Under the pieces are notes generated by a model that was given only the letters and a program-made list of their open reading frames with translations, had not been told where the DNA came from and searched no databases. 64,000 nt of DNA, from contig NC_134510.1 in NCBI RefSeq assembly GCF_027942865.1, positions 15,280,743-15,344,742 on the forward strand, in the 5' to 3' direction. The DNA is from Odontesthes bonariensis (lineage: Eukaryota > Chordata > Actinopteri > Atheriniformes > Atherinopsidae). Positions 1-11,170 of this stretch are shown in pieces. A program made the position numbers and the translations under genes. Position 1 is the stretch's first letter. Every line of letters starts with the position of its first letter.

Positions 1-183
1 ACAGACTTCCCACTCAGTTCAGAATAGGAAAGAATCTGATGCCAAAATAGGAAACCTATGGTGGAGTGAAGAGAGTTGTAGATGAGCAGCTGAATCAACA
101 CATTGCTCCATACAAACTCTGCTGTATCAGCTAAAAGACAAAGGAGCAATCTCTCCTGCTGACTGTCTGTTGTGTGTGCTGGA

Positions 184-217
<34 letters not shown>
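184..217. repeat. (TG)n microsatellite
   Basis: About 16 to 17 uninterrupted TG dinucleotides. This simple repeat also creates a meaningless Cys/Val-rich reading frame. Confidence 0.95.
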
Positions 218-221
<4 letters not shown>

Positions 222-1751
222 GTGTGTTTTTCTGGCTGTTCATACTGCTCTATCAGATGTCATAGCACACAGTGAAAGGAAAGCACACAAGAGTCAAATT
301 ATACTGTTCAATTTATTGATAGTTTATCTTAAGTGGGGGCCACATGTTCTCTCACAACAGCCTCCTAAAGAATCAGGGGAGATGTTCAACAACATTAAGT
401 CAGTAGGCAGGTGTGATCTAACATGAGCAAAAAAACAGTGTTTGAATGGAGTATTTGCAATGCAAGGAAATAATTTAATATTTTTATTTAATATTTGTTT
501 TCCTATTGCTCAAAGTAAAGGCAGAAGGACAAGCAACACCATTTCCGTGACTGTGGAAATCTTCACACATGCACGCGTGTAAGGTCACCACCAGGGAGAA
601 ACAAAGAGATGAGGATACACATAGAACTGCACTCCTTCACATGTTGATCCTAAAGGCAATAGTTAAGAGCAGAAAAATGTAATGTATTATATGCATGGTG
701 ACTGCCTGAATTCAACCACATACATATAAATTATTAAAAAGTCTCATCTGTATGTGATGAACTGAAGATATCCTAACTTCTCTGCGTTATTCAGTTATTT
801 AGGTTTCTACGGAGTGGTTCAAACCTGTTACGAAGTAATTTCTATTCATTAAATGTATTCCTTTTAAATCAAAACAGGGTTTTGCTTTGATGTTGACCAA
901 CTTTGTTTGTCTACAGAGGCTGCATGTGCAGAGGAAGCAGACAGCAGCAAATCAGAAATGAGAGAATGTTACTCACAAAAAGGAAAATTAAATGCACAAA
1001 TATATGATTCTGAGTTTACCAACAGTAAGTGCCTTCACGCTTGATTATAAGAGCATAAAATTCACTGGGAATGACAACAATATCATATATAACTCCCTTC
1101 ACTGACTAAATTGCTCATAAAATTAATTCAAGCATTGTTTAAATTGACGGATAAAAGGAAGATGTTCTGTTTGCTATTAAGTCATTCTTTGGAAGGGAAA
1201 GTAAGGGCCTCCCTCAAGTGGACAATCTGTGACAGTGCAGTTAACTGATCAAGTATTAAAGGGTTTTTCCTTTTTTTTTTTTAATAGGTTGGTGAGATGT
1301 ATTTGTGAGAGTCATTGAGATAGATTGGTTGATGTAACAAAGTGTGCTAAATGGATCTAGTCCATATAACTGTCTGTTGTAAAAACAATGTGGTATAAAA
1401 ATCCACAAAACAGCTTTTTCTCCGACTGCTTTAACCTTTTTGAGGCTTCAGTTGTTTTAGAAGGAGAAAAATCCTCTCATCTGAATTTCTCCTTGATTCT
1501 CCAAAATGAGAGCACTCTGACCGCCTTTAACTGCAGGTAAAACAGAGACTACTCCTGAATACTTCACAGAACCCCATTGATTAAAATACATAATATCCCT
1601 TTAATGCATATCAGGGAATATTTTACTTTTAGTGATTTCTGTAGGATTAACAGAATGAACTAGCTCATAGTTTAGCTGTTTTTCTGTTTCTCATGTAAAA
1701 CATGTAGAACAATGAAGTGAAGAGGTGAGGGGACAGACTGAATCTCGATTG

Positions 1752-1757
1752 TTTATT
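1752..1757 (-). terminator. Poly(A) signal AATAAA for the one-Ig gene
   Basis: TTTATT on the plus strand reads AATAAA on the minus strand, about 116 bases beyond the inferred stop codon at 1873. Position and orientation fit a 3' end. No cleavage-site evidence is available. Confidence 0.4.
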
Positions 1758-1872
1758 GGCAAAATCATCTCCAGAACCGGGTTAGTCCAACTATCTCTTC
1801 ACCCAGACATGAAAGGATTTAAACTTAACCGTTAATTCAATTTTTTCCTTTTAGTCTTTTGGTGTTCTTGCT

Positions 1873-3521
1873 TCAGTCTTTCGTTATTACAGTGTCCAAG
1901 TCATCTTCTGTGTCATCTCTCGCTGAAAACACAAAGATATCACAGGACATGTTGTAAGATTTCAGTCTTTGGTCAGATTGTTCTTGTATAGCAGTTCTAA
2001 AGCTGTGAAATTAAGCACTGCTTACAAAGGCACAAGGCTTTCCGGACGGTCTCAGATCTTTGCAGCATGATGAATAGTAGACCAAACACCAGCAGGATGC
2101 CAAAGAAACCGCCAATTACGCAACCAATGAGAGTGTAATAGCTGGCACCATTATCTAGGTGTGAAGAAAAGAGATACCTAAGAATTTAAACTGGCAACAT
2201 GTACAAGAACAGTAAAGACTGTTTTACTAAAACAGGTGAGGACAACAATAACAATACTGAAAACAGGGATTTTCAAAATCTTGAATATTATTGTTTGTAT
2301 TTCCAACATTTCACTACGTCACCATAAACATGCAGGATGGCAGACGGTGCATCAGGATTATTTGTCTGCTGACAAATGACTCTTGTGCCATTGTCCGAGA
2401 AGGAGGTTCCCTTGAGGGTCCACACAGCCACGGTCTCTCCGTTCTTCACATAGCAGCTTCCATAGAGGGCCTAAGAAGAAGAAGAGTACGCACAAGGTAA
2501 ACACACACCAATTCAGCAGGGAAAACATAATCAGGAGATTTCAAGATTTAAAAGATTTTCACCACAATATGAACTGTGACAGCTGGAAAAAAAATCAACG
2601 AGCCACTAAAAAAAATCCATCGTTCACAGATTTAATATGACAAATGTTCTTCAAATATTTGCATTATTTCAACTATTCTTAGACAAAACCCATGCTGAAA
2701 CTACAAGTTCCATTTGATAGGCCGACATAAACGGGTTAAATGTCTGAAAGATCTTTTGTTTAAAAGCTTGATCAAATGTCTTCCTCCTTGTGTACTTCCT
2801 GTTTCTACCCTTTCTTTAAGCTGAGACACAATTCAGAACTTCTTCCTGCTTGAGTAAAAAAAAACTTTAAAGAATAATTAAGTAAACTAATGAATATAGA
2901 CCTCACCTGGGGAACATCTTCAACATGGCCGTGAGGGCAGGTGAGGCTGTAGTTACCATGACTCCCGTAGAAGGTGAATGTGAGATTCGAGGATGTTTGG
3001 GGCACTCTACAGCTGAACACTGCAGGTTCACCCACAGCCACTTTGACATCAGATGGACGCTCACGATAACTGAGAGCTGCAGGGTTTGGCGTATCTGTGC
3101 TGTCTTGTGCTGTAACAGTGTTTGGGTGATATGTGTTTGAGAGATTGGGGAAAAAGAACACAGTAAAAAAATTACCGGAATATTTTCACAAATGATTCAG
3201 TTTAAAACCTACGTAACACTTTTCCGTTTGTAGTAATTTCCTTTGTGGTGCTGAAAGTTTTGCAACAGGAAGTTTCAGTCAGTGATAGTCTGTATGAGGC
3301 CCTCCTGCCTGCTGAGGTGTTCAATTTTACATGGTGATCTGTGCCACAACCACATCTTGTTGATACACAGCGACATATGGATTTATATTTATTTGCTGCA
3401 AATCTAACCGTGAAGTTCATACAGCCAGTGCATGTGATCAGTTACCTGAGGAGCGTGTGCTGATTTGGAGTACAGCCAGAAGCAGCAAGCAGACATGAGA
3501 AACTTTTCCTTTTTTCTTCAT
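1873..3521 (-). CDS. Small type I membrane protein with one V-like Ig domain
   Basis: Exons: 3446-3521, 2907-3097, 2323-2470, 2026-2154, 1873-1922. Together they give about 197 residues in one frame. Exon 1 encodes a basic start (MKKKGK) and a hydrophobic signal peptide. Exons 2 and 3 encode one Ig domain split by a phase-0 intron: first cysteine in FSCRV, second in DNGTRVICQQ. Exon 4 encodes the membrane helix (about residues 147-169), and exon 5 a short acidic tail ending ITKD. The usual core Trp after the first cysteine seems to be replaced (FTFYG), so the domain is divergent. The tail has no tyrosine motif, so signalling, if any, would need a partner. I do not recognise the family; the protein is shorter than the Siglec-like genes and lacks their cysteine pattern. 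The exon 2 acceptor is uncertain by a few codons. Confidence 0.7.
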
Positions 3522-6232
3522 TTCTTCCTTCTTTCTCTTTTTGACTTCTCCTCCAAAAGTGTTTCTTATTCCATAGATTAATCTGGAGAGTTTCAAACGT
3601 CTTTTTTCATACTATGCTGAAGCGTTTCAATAAATGCAATAGTACACGTCATTTTGAAAAGGAGGACAGATATCTTTTTTTTCACATCAACAAGTATTTC
3701 AAAATCAACGATTGCATTTCACACCATGAACAGGAAGAAAATATGTGTCCGGTCCTGAGTATTAAAGTTGTAATGAAATTCAATTATTTCAAAACAACGA
3801 GCAAATTTTGACAATGCTGCTTTGAACTGAGAACACTCTACTGATTCAAGGTCTAACACTGATGAGTTAGAAAATACTAATACTTACTTACAGACCTCTT
3901 TGGGTTTTAAACTGGTTACAGTGGCAATATTATCTAAACTAATACTAGCTGTTTGTCAAATTAAATATTACAATAATTCCTCAAATATCACGTTGTTTAG
4001 TAAAATAGTGCATAATATGAAAAAAAATACAACACAAACCACAAAATGGACAGGAAATTCCACATTAGCTCTTCAGGCTGGATACCTTCTCAGGACTGCT
4101 CTGACAAATATCTCCTTCCGTAAACAGTTGAGTGGACTGCCTTCAAACAATGCCTGCTGTCTCTGTCTTTTTGTGCCTCTCTAACAAGAACAGAAGTTTG
4201 GAGCAACAATGCACCTCGAGGAATGCAGACATCTTCCTGATTAACGAGGTGGATTCCTGTAAGAAAACAAACAGGTTTAGCAGGCCTGGCTTAAAACAGT
4301 GATGGCTGCTTGGACAAATGCATGCAAGGATTCACTGCTGCTCAATGAGAGTTTCTCTTTCTTACACATAGATAAATGTGTCATAGCCCCTTCCCTCATT
4401 CACTCTCAGGTTAAAGTACCTTAATGAAATTTCATTTTCAGAAAAAGTTCCTTTTGTGAATGACAAGCAAGTTGATCTAGTGCCAACACAGCAGGAGTTG
4501 CATAACCTTTTTTTTTGCACGGCATAGATGTACTTCCTGTTTGAATGCTCTTTGCAATTTAAAAACTGTGCTGATGATAAATTAAGGGAAGAAAAAGAAG
4601 GATTACTCCCTGTTCAAGCTGATTCCGACATTATTATGCTTCACATCGCCTTGTACACAATTATTACAACTCTCAGATTTGTATGCATTCTTAATGCATC
4701 TTGACTGCATTCCCATGCAGAGGCTATTTCGTGCCGTCCACTTGTTATCGGATTATCCAGAGCACATGAAAGCACCTGCCCTAATGGCATAGAATGTTTG
4801 GCTCAAATGCTGCCTGTTACTGAGATATTAGTGCCAAACCTGGTTTGTAACAGCATCTTTGGCTCGGCCTTCTCCAAAACAAGATTGTAATCATGATGGC
4901 AGGTCAGTGGGACTCAGACACGATGGCATTAAAGTCTGACATCAACATAATAACAAAAATGTTAAAAAATGTAACAATGTGTGTGACGGATGTTTGGCAG
5001 CAATGTTGCTTAGCAGGTTCAGCATCTTGATTTAGCCTGTACGCGAACTAACATCACCTAACATAATAATAACTGAAGCAGGGAGTGATTGGAATATAGC
5101 ATTTAAAAAAAAACAACTTTGGACAAAACTTTTAATCTTATGGCAGTAACAGAGAAAAAGTTAACCCAAGTCTACTGAGACAATATGAACCTTGATACTT
5201 TTTTGAAGTTCCATATCAATCCCTCATATGGGTTAGTGATAAAGTAATTAGTAATTACTACATAACTTGTTTTTGAATGACTTAATAGTAATGAATAAAA
5301 AGTTGCTTTATTCAATGAAACCAAAGGCACTGCTAAGGCAGGAAAAATAAACCACAAACAAAACTCATAGAGAATCAAGGAAGGATGAACTGACTAACTT
5401 ATTGACCAAAAGATAAGCCACAAGGCGGACGACTAAGTTAACTGGAAAGATATAAGTGCTGGGTAGGTTGATGAGTTCAGTGACAACAGGCGAGTGATTA
5501 TCAGCAGTGTGAATGAGACCAGGGGGCAAGAACAGGACAAGTGAGGACATCCCTTGACAAGAAACAAGAAAAGAACAGAATCTAACACTGAGGACTGAAA
5601 CTAAGATACCACACGCATACACAGAAGAGAGAAGGCACTAAGAAGTAATGAACCAGAACAAAATCTAAGAAACCAAAAGACAGAAAGCCAAGTCCAGAGT
5701 TCCTCTTTTCCGGATCATTAAAAATTTACTTTTTGCTTTGTCAAAGAACTAAATCCAAGATTTGCAAGAAGACAGAAATATAAAAAGCCTCTTTTGAAAC
5801 TTTGCACGTGATGTGTATAATTACATTGCTTCAATAGTGAAACTTGATGATGGTGCTATTATAAGCCCACGCCATTTTCCCTGCTGAAAACAAGACTGCA
5901 CCCTTTTCAGAACGCCTTTTATTTGCACGTTTAGTGGGTGCTTTGATGTATCTTTGTTTTGTAAGCCTCCACAAAAAAATGAAATTTTAAAGTGAAGATT
6001 TTCTCTGCATTAACTGTTTAGTTGTCTTATACTATAGTCTCAGTTTTCTCCACTCCTGCTATCATTTTTCTCTTCTCTGTTCATTGAAAACCTCACATTA
6101 TAATGATGACTCATAGCTGTTGAGAGGGTGGAGAGCAGCTGATCCCTCCCATCCTGTAATGGACAAATCAGACCTAGTTTCCAGGTCTCAAAGTTGTCTT
6201 GATATTTAGTGTGTTGTGTTAATGCAGAGAAG
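3522..6232. other. Intergenic region between divergent genes
   Basis: This separates the minus-strand one-Ig gene from plus-strand Siglec-like A, so it should hold both promoters. It is AT-rich with short chance reading frames. I found no exon with good splice sites and no clear repeat. Confidence 0.5.
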
Positions 6233-8899
6233 ATGATTGCAGTCCTGCTGTTTTTGCTAATGAGGCCAGGTAAGGAGCAGTTCTTTTTTCGTTTAATTTC
6301 TCCTTTTTATCACATTTATCTGCTAATTTAGCTTATTCCATTTATGTTTTGGGGTTCCCTTTTTTTTATTTATTATTGCACTGCCATACTGTTTCTACAC
6401 CATCGTGCAAGTAGTAAGGGAGATCAAAATTCCGCATTTTCTCCACACCAATCATGCTTATTCGGGCTGTTATGACTTCAGCCAATACATTCATTGTGGC
6501 TGCTTTCAAAGCTTTCCTTTTTAACAGAACCAAAAGTAGCTCTGACACATACAGAAAGACATGTCTACAGACACTTCCCTTTTTGTTAAAGCATGCAGCT
6601 CGATCATAATTCACATGAAGTGGCATTATGAAATTATTTAATTTTGATAGCATAAGCCAACAATCATTGTTTTTACTCAATCAAAATGATATCCCTGACA
6701 TGTTTTATGTTGTTGTGAGAGCACATGTTGGCTATAGATTGAAGGAACCCACTGTTTAGAGTGGCTCAGTGTCTGGTTTAACTTACAATGGAAAACTCCT
6801 AATGAAACATTAACAGAGAAAAAAGTCAGCTTATGAACTTTGTGTGTAAATACTGGTGAAGGTGGTGGAAACCAAAATGTATAGATAAATAAATATGGGT
6901 AATATCGTAGTGAACGATGATATTCACATGATTTTTGCTCTGTTGGAGAGTAGATTGCCTCAATTTTCTCTGCTTTCTGTTTTAAGGCATATATATAGAT
7001 GGAAAACTATTAAGATGCATTACATATCATGTTAATGCTTTCTCTACAGGAACAGTGAGCACTGATGGGACCGTGACATTTGAAAACCCAGATTATTGTG
7101 CTCTGAAGGGATCATCAGTGCAGTTTAAATGCTTGTACAACTACTCGGATGTAGAAACTGTCTCACAGACTTCATGGTTCAAAGGAGTGATAGAAGATGG
7201 CATCTTTCAACGTGTAAATCTTTCACTAATTCCGTCGTATCAAAACCGTTGGGAATATCGTGGTGATCATCAGCACAACTGTAGCCTGGCACTTCATGAC
7301 CTGCAGGATAATGACACTGGATATTACTTCTTTAGGTTTGACACAAACAAGTATGGATGGCGTAGTAAGGGATCAGTGTACCTGTCTGTTACAGGTAAAA
7401 CTATATTACGAGTGTCACTGTTCAGGCTTAACACTTTTAGTTTTTTTAATAACACAATCTTTTTGTCTTTCACTGACTGATGTCCAGAGCTACATGCTGA
7501 AGTTAAGCCCCAGAGAGCGCGAGCTGGAGACAATGTGACCCTCAATTGTAGAACATCCTGCCATTATCCCAACATAGTCTGGCTCAGAGATGGACATCTG
7601 GTGACAAAACCAAAGTTCACAGCTAAGGCAGAAGATGCTGGGTACTATTCATGCTGTGTAGAAGGACACAAGTCAGTGCAATCAGACCCCATGGCTCTGG
7701 CTGTTTGGTGTAAGTACACAGACAAGCTCTGAATTCAAAAAGTTGTAGAGTTCACAGAAAAATACTGAGGTGTTTTGTTGCTCTCAGGATCTCTGACAGA
7801 CAAAATCAATATCTTTTTGTGTTATCCATGAAACTTTAAATGATCAGGACAATTAGTGCATAATAACAAAATCCTGTACAGTAAATCATTTATTGTATAT
7901 CACAGCACAGTGGTTGTGTTTCCGTTGCAGATTCTCCTTTGAATGTATCTATTGAGGTGAGCCATGGTGAATACCTGACAGAGGGCAGCAATGTGAGTCT
8001 GACCTGCAGCAGTGCTGCTAACCCTGCAGCAGATGCCTATACCTGGTACAGGAGTGGTGTTTCCAGCTCCAACTCCCTGCTCCGCGTGGGGTCAGGACAG
8101 GTGCTGACAATTTCCCCCGTGGAAGCGTCCCACAATGGACTATATCTCTGCCAGGCACAGAACCGTTTGGGAAAAAGCAATTCAACCGCAGTGCTGCTGG
8201 CAGTTGGAGAAGAGGGCCGTGAGTGTGCATGGTTTTCTAATTTTTCTAGTCTGAGAACTGTAGTTCGAATGTTGCAGATTAGTGTGATACAGTTTCATCA
8301 ATCCTGCACAGTTGGGGAAATCAAAATGTGAGTTTAATAAAAAAAGTAGTCTGGAAAATGCAGCGATACAACAATTAACAACAGACAAACTGTGTTTAAT
8401 CAATCAATTAATCAACCTACAACTGCCCTATTTTTCTTACTACAGTATATTTATATTTTAGAGGTAAATCTGAGAAAAATCTGAGAAATTTCTCATTCCT
8501 CTTTTTTACCTGTACCAACAGTCAGTCGTTACACCGTCCTTAAAATTGGAGTTTTAGTGATTGTTGTGCTGCTGCTGCCATCACTGGTGATTATCTGGGC
8601 TTGGTGAGTAACACAACCACGCCAAATTTTGACTGTGTGTTATTTTCATTAAATACATGTGGGGAATGTGAATTCAGTGTATAAACATCTATAAACATCA
8701 TATTAAAGGAGGCGAAGGCGTAATTCTCGTAATTCTGCTTCAGACAAAGAGGTAAGAGGGAGAGGATCAGGCTGCGTTTAAAAAGCAAATAAAAGCAGTC
8801 TCGCAAAATGTCAAATGTTCTCTTATGTTTCAGACGGACAGTCATGATTATGAAAACATCCTAAGCATCACAGAAGTCAAAATAACAACTCCAAACTAA
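6233..8899 (+). CDS. Siglec-like A: three-Ig CD22-family receptor with YxN tail
   Basis: Exons: 6233-6269, 7050-7394, 7488-7709, 7931-8218, 8522-8603, 8709-8751, 8834-8899; 360 residues, phases consistent. A short signal peptide leads into a V-set domain (about 13-127), a short C2 domain (128-201), a second C2 domain (202-297), a membrane helix (about 302-322) and a basic tail (RRRRN). Siglec hallmarks: the V domain has a B-strand cysteine (QFKC), an E-strand cysteine (HNCSLAL) and an extra early cysteine (DYCALKG). The first C2 domain has an extra cysteine (NCRTSC) suited to the family's V-to-C2 disulfide. The F strand reads YYFFRFDT, so the arginine that binds sialic acid in Siglecs appears present. 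The tail has one motif, DYENI around Tyr345: a YxN Grb2-type site but not a canonical ITIM, because His is at -2. A surface lectin-like receptor of leukocytes is inferred; ligand and cell type are unknown. Confidence 0.85.
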
Positions 8900-9607
8900 A
8901 AACAAGGTGACACAAAAGGAAAAAAGTAAGAGAAGGATTTTGACCTTTTATTACAAGACGATGACACGCTGGCAAAACATGCTGTTTGTACGGTTTGCTG
9001 CCTTTTTTCTTAACTGAGCTCCATGACAGTTCGAATCACTCCTTCTGATTGATCAGTGCTCAGAGAATCAGTGGTTGGAGTTTCTAAGAACATATAACTG
9101 ATATTTACTGAGTCAATTCAATAATTCTAATATTTAGTATTACAATTTTGTTTGAATTTGAATAATCTGATTCATGTTGCTGGTCTGAAAATAGTTGCTG
9201 TTGGTCGTGAGAATGGTCTGCTTCTGGTGCACCAGACTGTATCAATGCATTACCGTGGTTAGACTGAGATATGCTGCCTACCCCTCTCAAGTTTGAAATG
9301 AACTCTGGTAAAACTGAAACTGTTAATTTCATCTAACCAAGTTATTTCTATTTTTTACATCATCAGTATCAAGATCAGTATTTTTCTTTGGCCTGCATAA
9401 GGTTGGTTAAGGTTTTTGTTTCATAATACTCACTGTTTTTATTGGTCACTAAAAACAACATTTTAAGTTTGGGTTAATTCTGGCTGCTGTAATAACTGCG
9501 TAAATTATGTTTTTGTAAAGGAACTTGTCACCGTTTACTAATCATGTGTGAAAGGTGTTTCCATTTAATTTTGTGATTTGGAACATATGTTATTTACTTT
9601 GCTATGT

Positions 9608-9613
9608 AATAAA
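9608..9613 (+). terminator. Poly(A) signal AATAAA for Siglec-like A
   Basis: Canonical hexamer about 710 bases after the stop codon, followed by a T/GT-rich stretch (CTGGTCTTTCTTTATT), as expected downstream of a cleavage site. Confidence 0.5.
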
Positions 9614-10733
9614 CTTGAAGTATTTTGTAAACCTGGTCTTTCTTTATTATGATAAGGGATCTAACAGAGTTAATCTCTAATAATTAGTGTTGACATTAGA
9701 AATAATACAATACAACAACCCTGTGATAATACTGACGGTAGTCAGGTCCTTTTTCGTGTCATATGCTTTTCATTTCATCTGATGTCAGATGCAGGGCTTC
9801 TGTTTAGTTTTTGCTGCTGTTGTTGTCCTATAAATCTCGAATCTTGCACTTTTAATTTTTTTTTATTATTGTTTTGCCACAGTACCAGGGTTGTGTGGAA
9901 GTTTGTCGAATTGTTATTTCCAATCCAGTTACGTGTGACGATGCTGCCGTGTTTGTTTTTTACTTTTTACTTTATTTTTGTATGTTATTGTATTCTATAC
10001 ATGTATTCTATTCAATGTGCACCTGGCAATAAAAAGAATTAAATAAAAGAAAAAAAAGAAAGAAATCGCAATATATGCACCAGTAAATGCCTTCATAAAA
10101 ACATCAGACACATTGTAAAAATGGACTGTGCAGAAGCGCATGTATGTGTAAAAGTATCTCTTAATACTTTCAAGCTTATATTTACAGCTTTTACAAATAA
10201 ATCTGAGAATCCGTTCTCAGTTTAAAACAGCAAATTCGAAAAAAAACCAAACAGACAACCCAAAAATAGTCTAATGAGATGAAAAGCTGAAGTCCAAGTC
10301 TTCTTTTAAAAGCCCTCTTTTAAATGACTGTGCTGGTGTCCGAGTCAGTGCCCTCCAGGTTTTTATCCTTCCCCACTTTTCCTCAGGCTCTGGAAAATAT
10401 CTGCTGGAACCCAGAGTTTACTCAAAAACACACAAACATAGCCCTGTCTGAAATGATAACAGCTCCTAATTGGATCATGGTGACTGTATTTTCTATCATC
10501 GTTATAATGCTCATTGTCATCATCAGTAACAGGCTCTCAGTAAGACTTGCCTTTGTGTTCTCTGTTTCCGGACATTGCTTACACAGTACTTGTTGGAATC
10601 TATCAGTGGTAGTAGTAGCTCATATGTGATAAACTGTGGCGGATATCCTGTTTTCAAATTCACATCTGTTTTCTGCAACACTTCAAATCCGGCACAAAAA
10701 ATCTCAGGTTATCAGAAGGGAGAAAAAAGTCTC

Positions 10734-10739
10734 TTTATT
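10734..10739 (-). terminator. Poly(A) signal AATAAA for Siglec-like B
   Basis: Plus-strand TTTATT reads AATAAA on the minus strand, about 430 bases past the inferred stop at 11171. Orientation and distance fit, but other hexamers exist in this AT-rich stretch. Confidence 0.35.
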
Positions 10740-11170
10740 GTTAAAATAAATACATTGATTCCATGATTATTTCCATACAGTAATTTTATAGTTTATTCCA
10801 CATAGAAAGTGCACTTTCGTCCACTGGCTTCTCTCTTTATGCCCATTTATCCCCACACAGCTCAGTGCTGAATTCTGGAAATTAAGGGATTCAGTGTTGC
10901 ATCTTACGTGCTTGAATATCAACTTATGCCACAGCCAACAATACTGGAATGTATTTTTCCTTTTTAGTCATGAGCACAAGCCGGCCAGCCAGGAGAAGCA
11001 TACCCTGCATCTATAATTGTATGACTTGTGTGATGGAGGCTTTCTTGACAAGAGGAGGTGTTGTATTAAAGCATGGCACTAAAGAAAAACTGCATAATGT
11101 TAAAAGAAGATTTCTTGTTTTTGCTGGGTGGAAAGAATAGTTCAGAATAAGTCCCGGTCATGCTGAATCT

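Larger units (their letters stand above)
1..1872. other. Non-coding left edge, probably 3' flank of the one-Ig gene
   Basis: I see no convincing exon on either strand. The stretch is AT-rich and holds a TG microsatellite near its start. A minus-strand AATAAA lies at 1752-1757, about 116 bases past the stop codon of the neighbouring minus-strand gene, so the last part is probably its 3' UTR. Confidence 0.5.
8900..11170. other. 3' UTRs of Siglec-like A (+) and Siglec-like B (-)
   Basis: The two genes converge here. A plus-strand AATAAA lies at 9608-9613 and a minus-strand one at 10734-10739. Between them is AT-rich DNA with another GGCAATAAAAAG-type tail near 10025, which may be the 3' end of an old retroelement. 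A hydrophobic reading frame at about 10441-10533 is discussed under findings. Confidence 0.45.
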
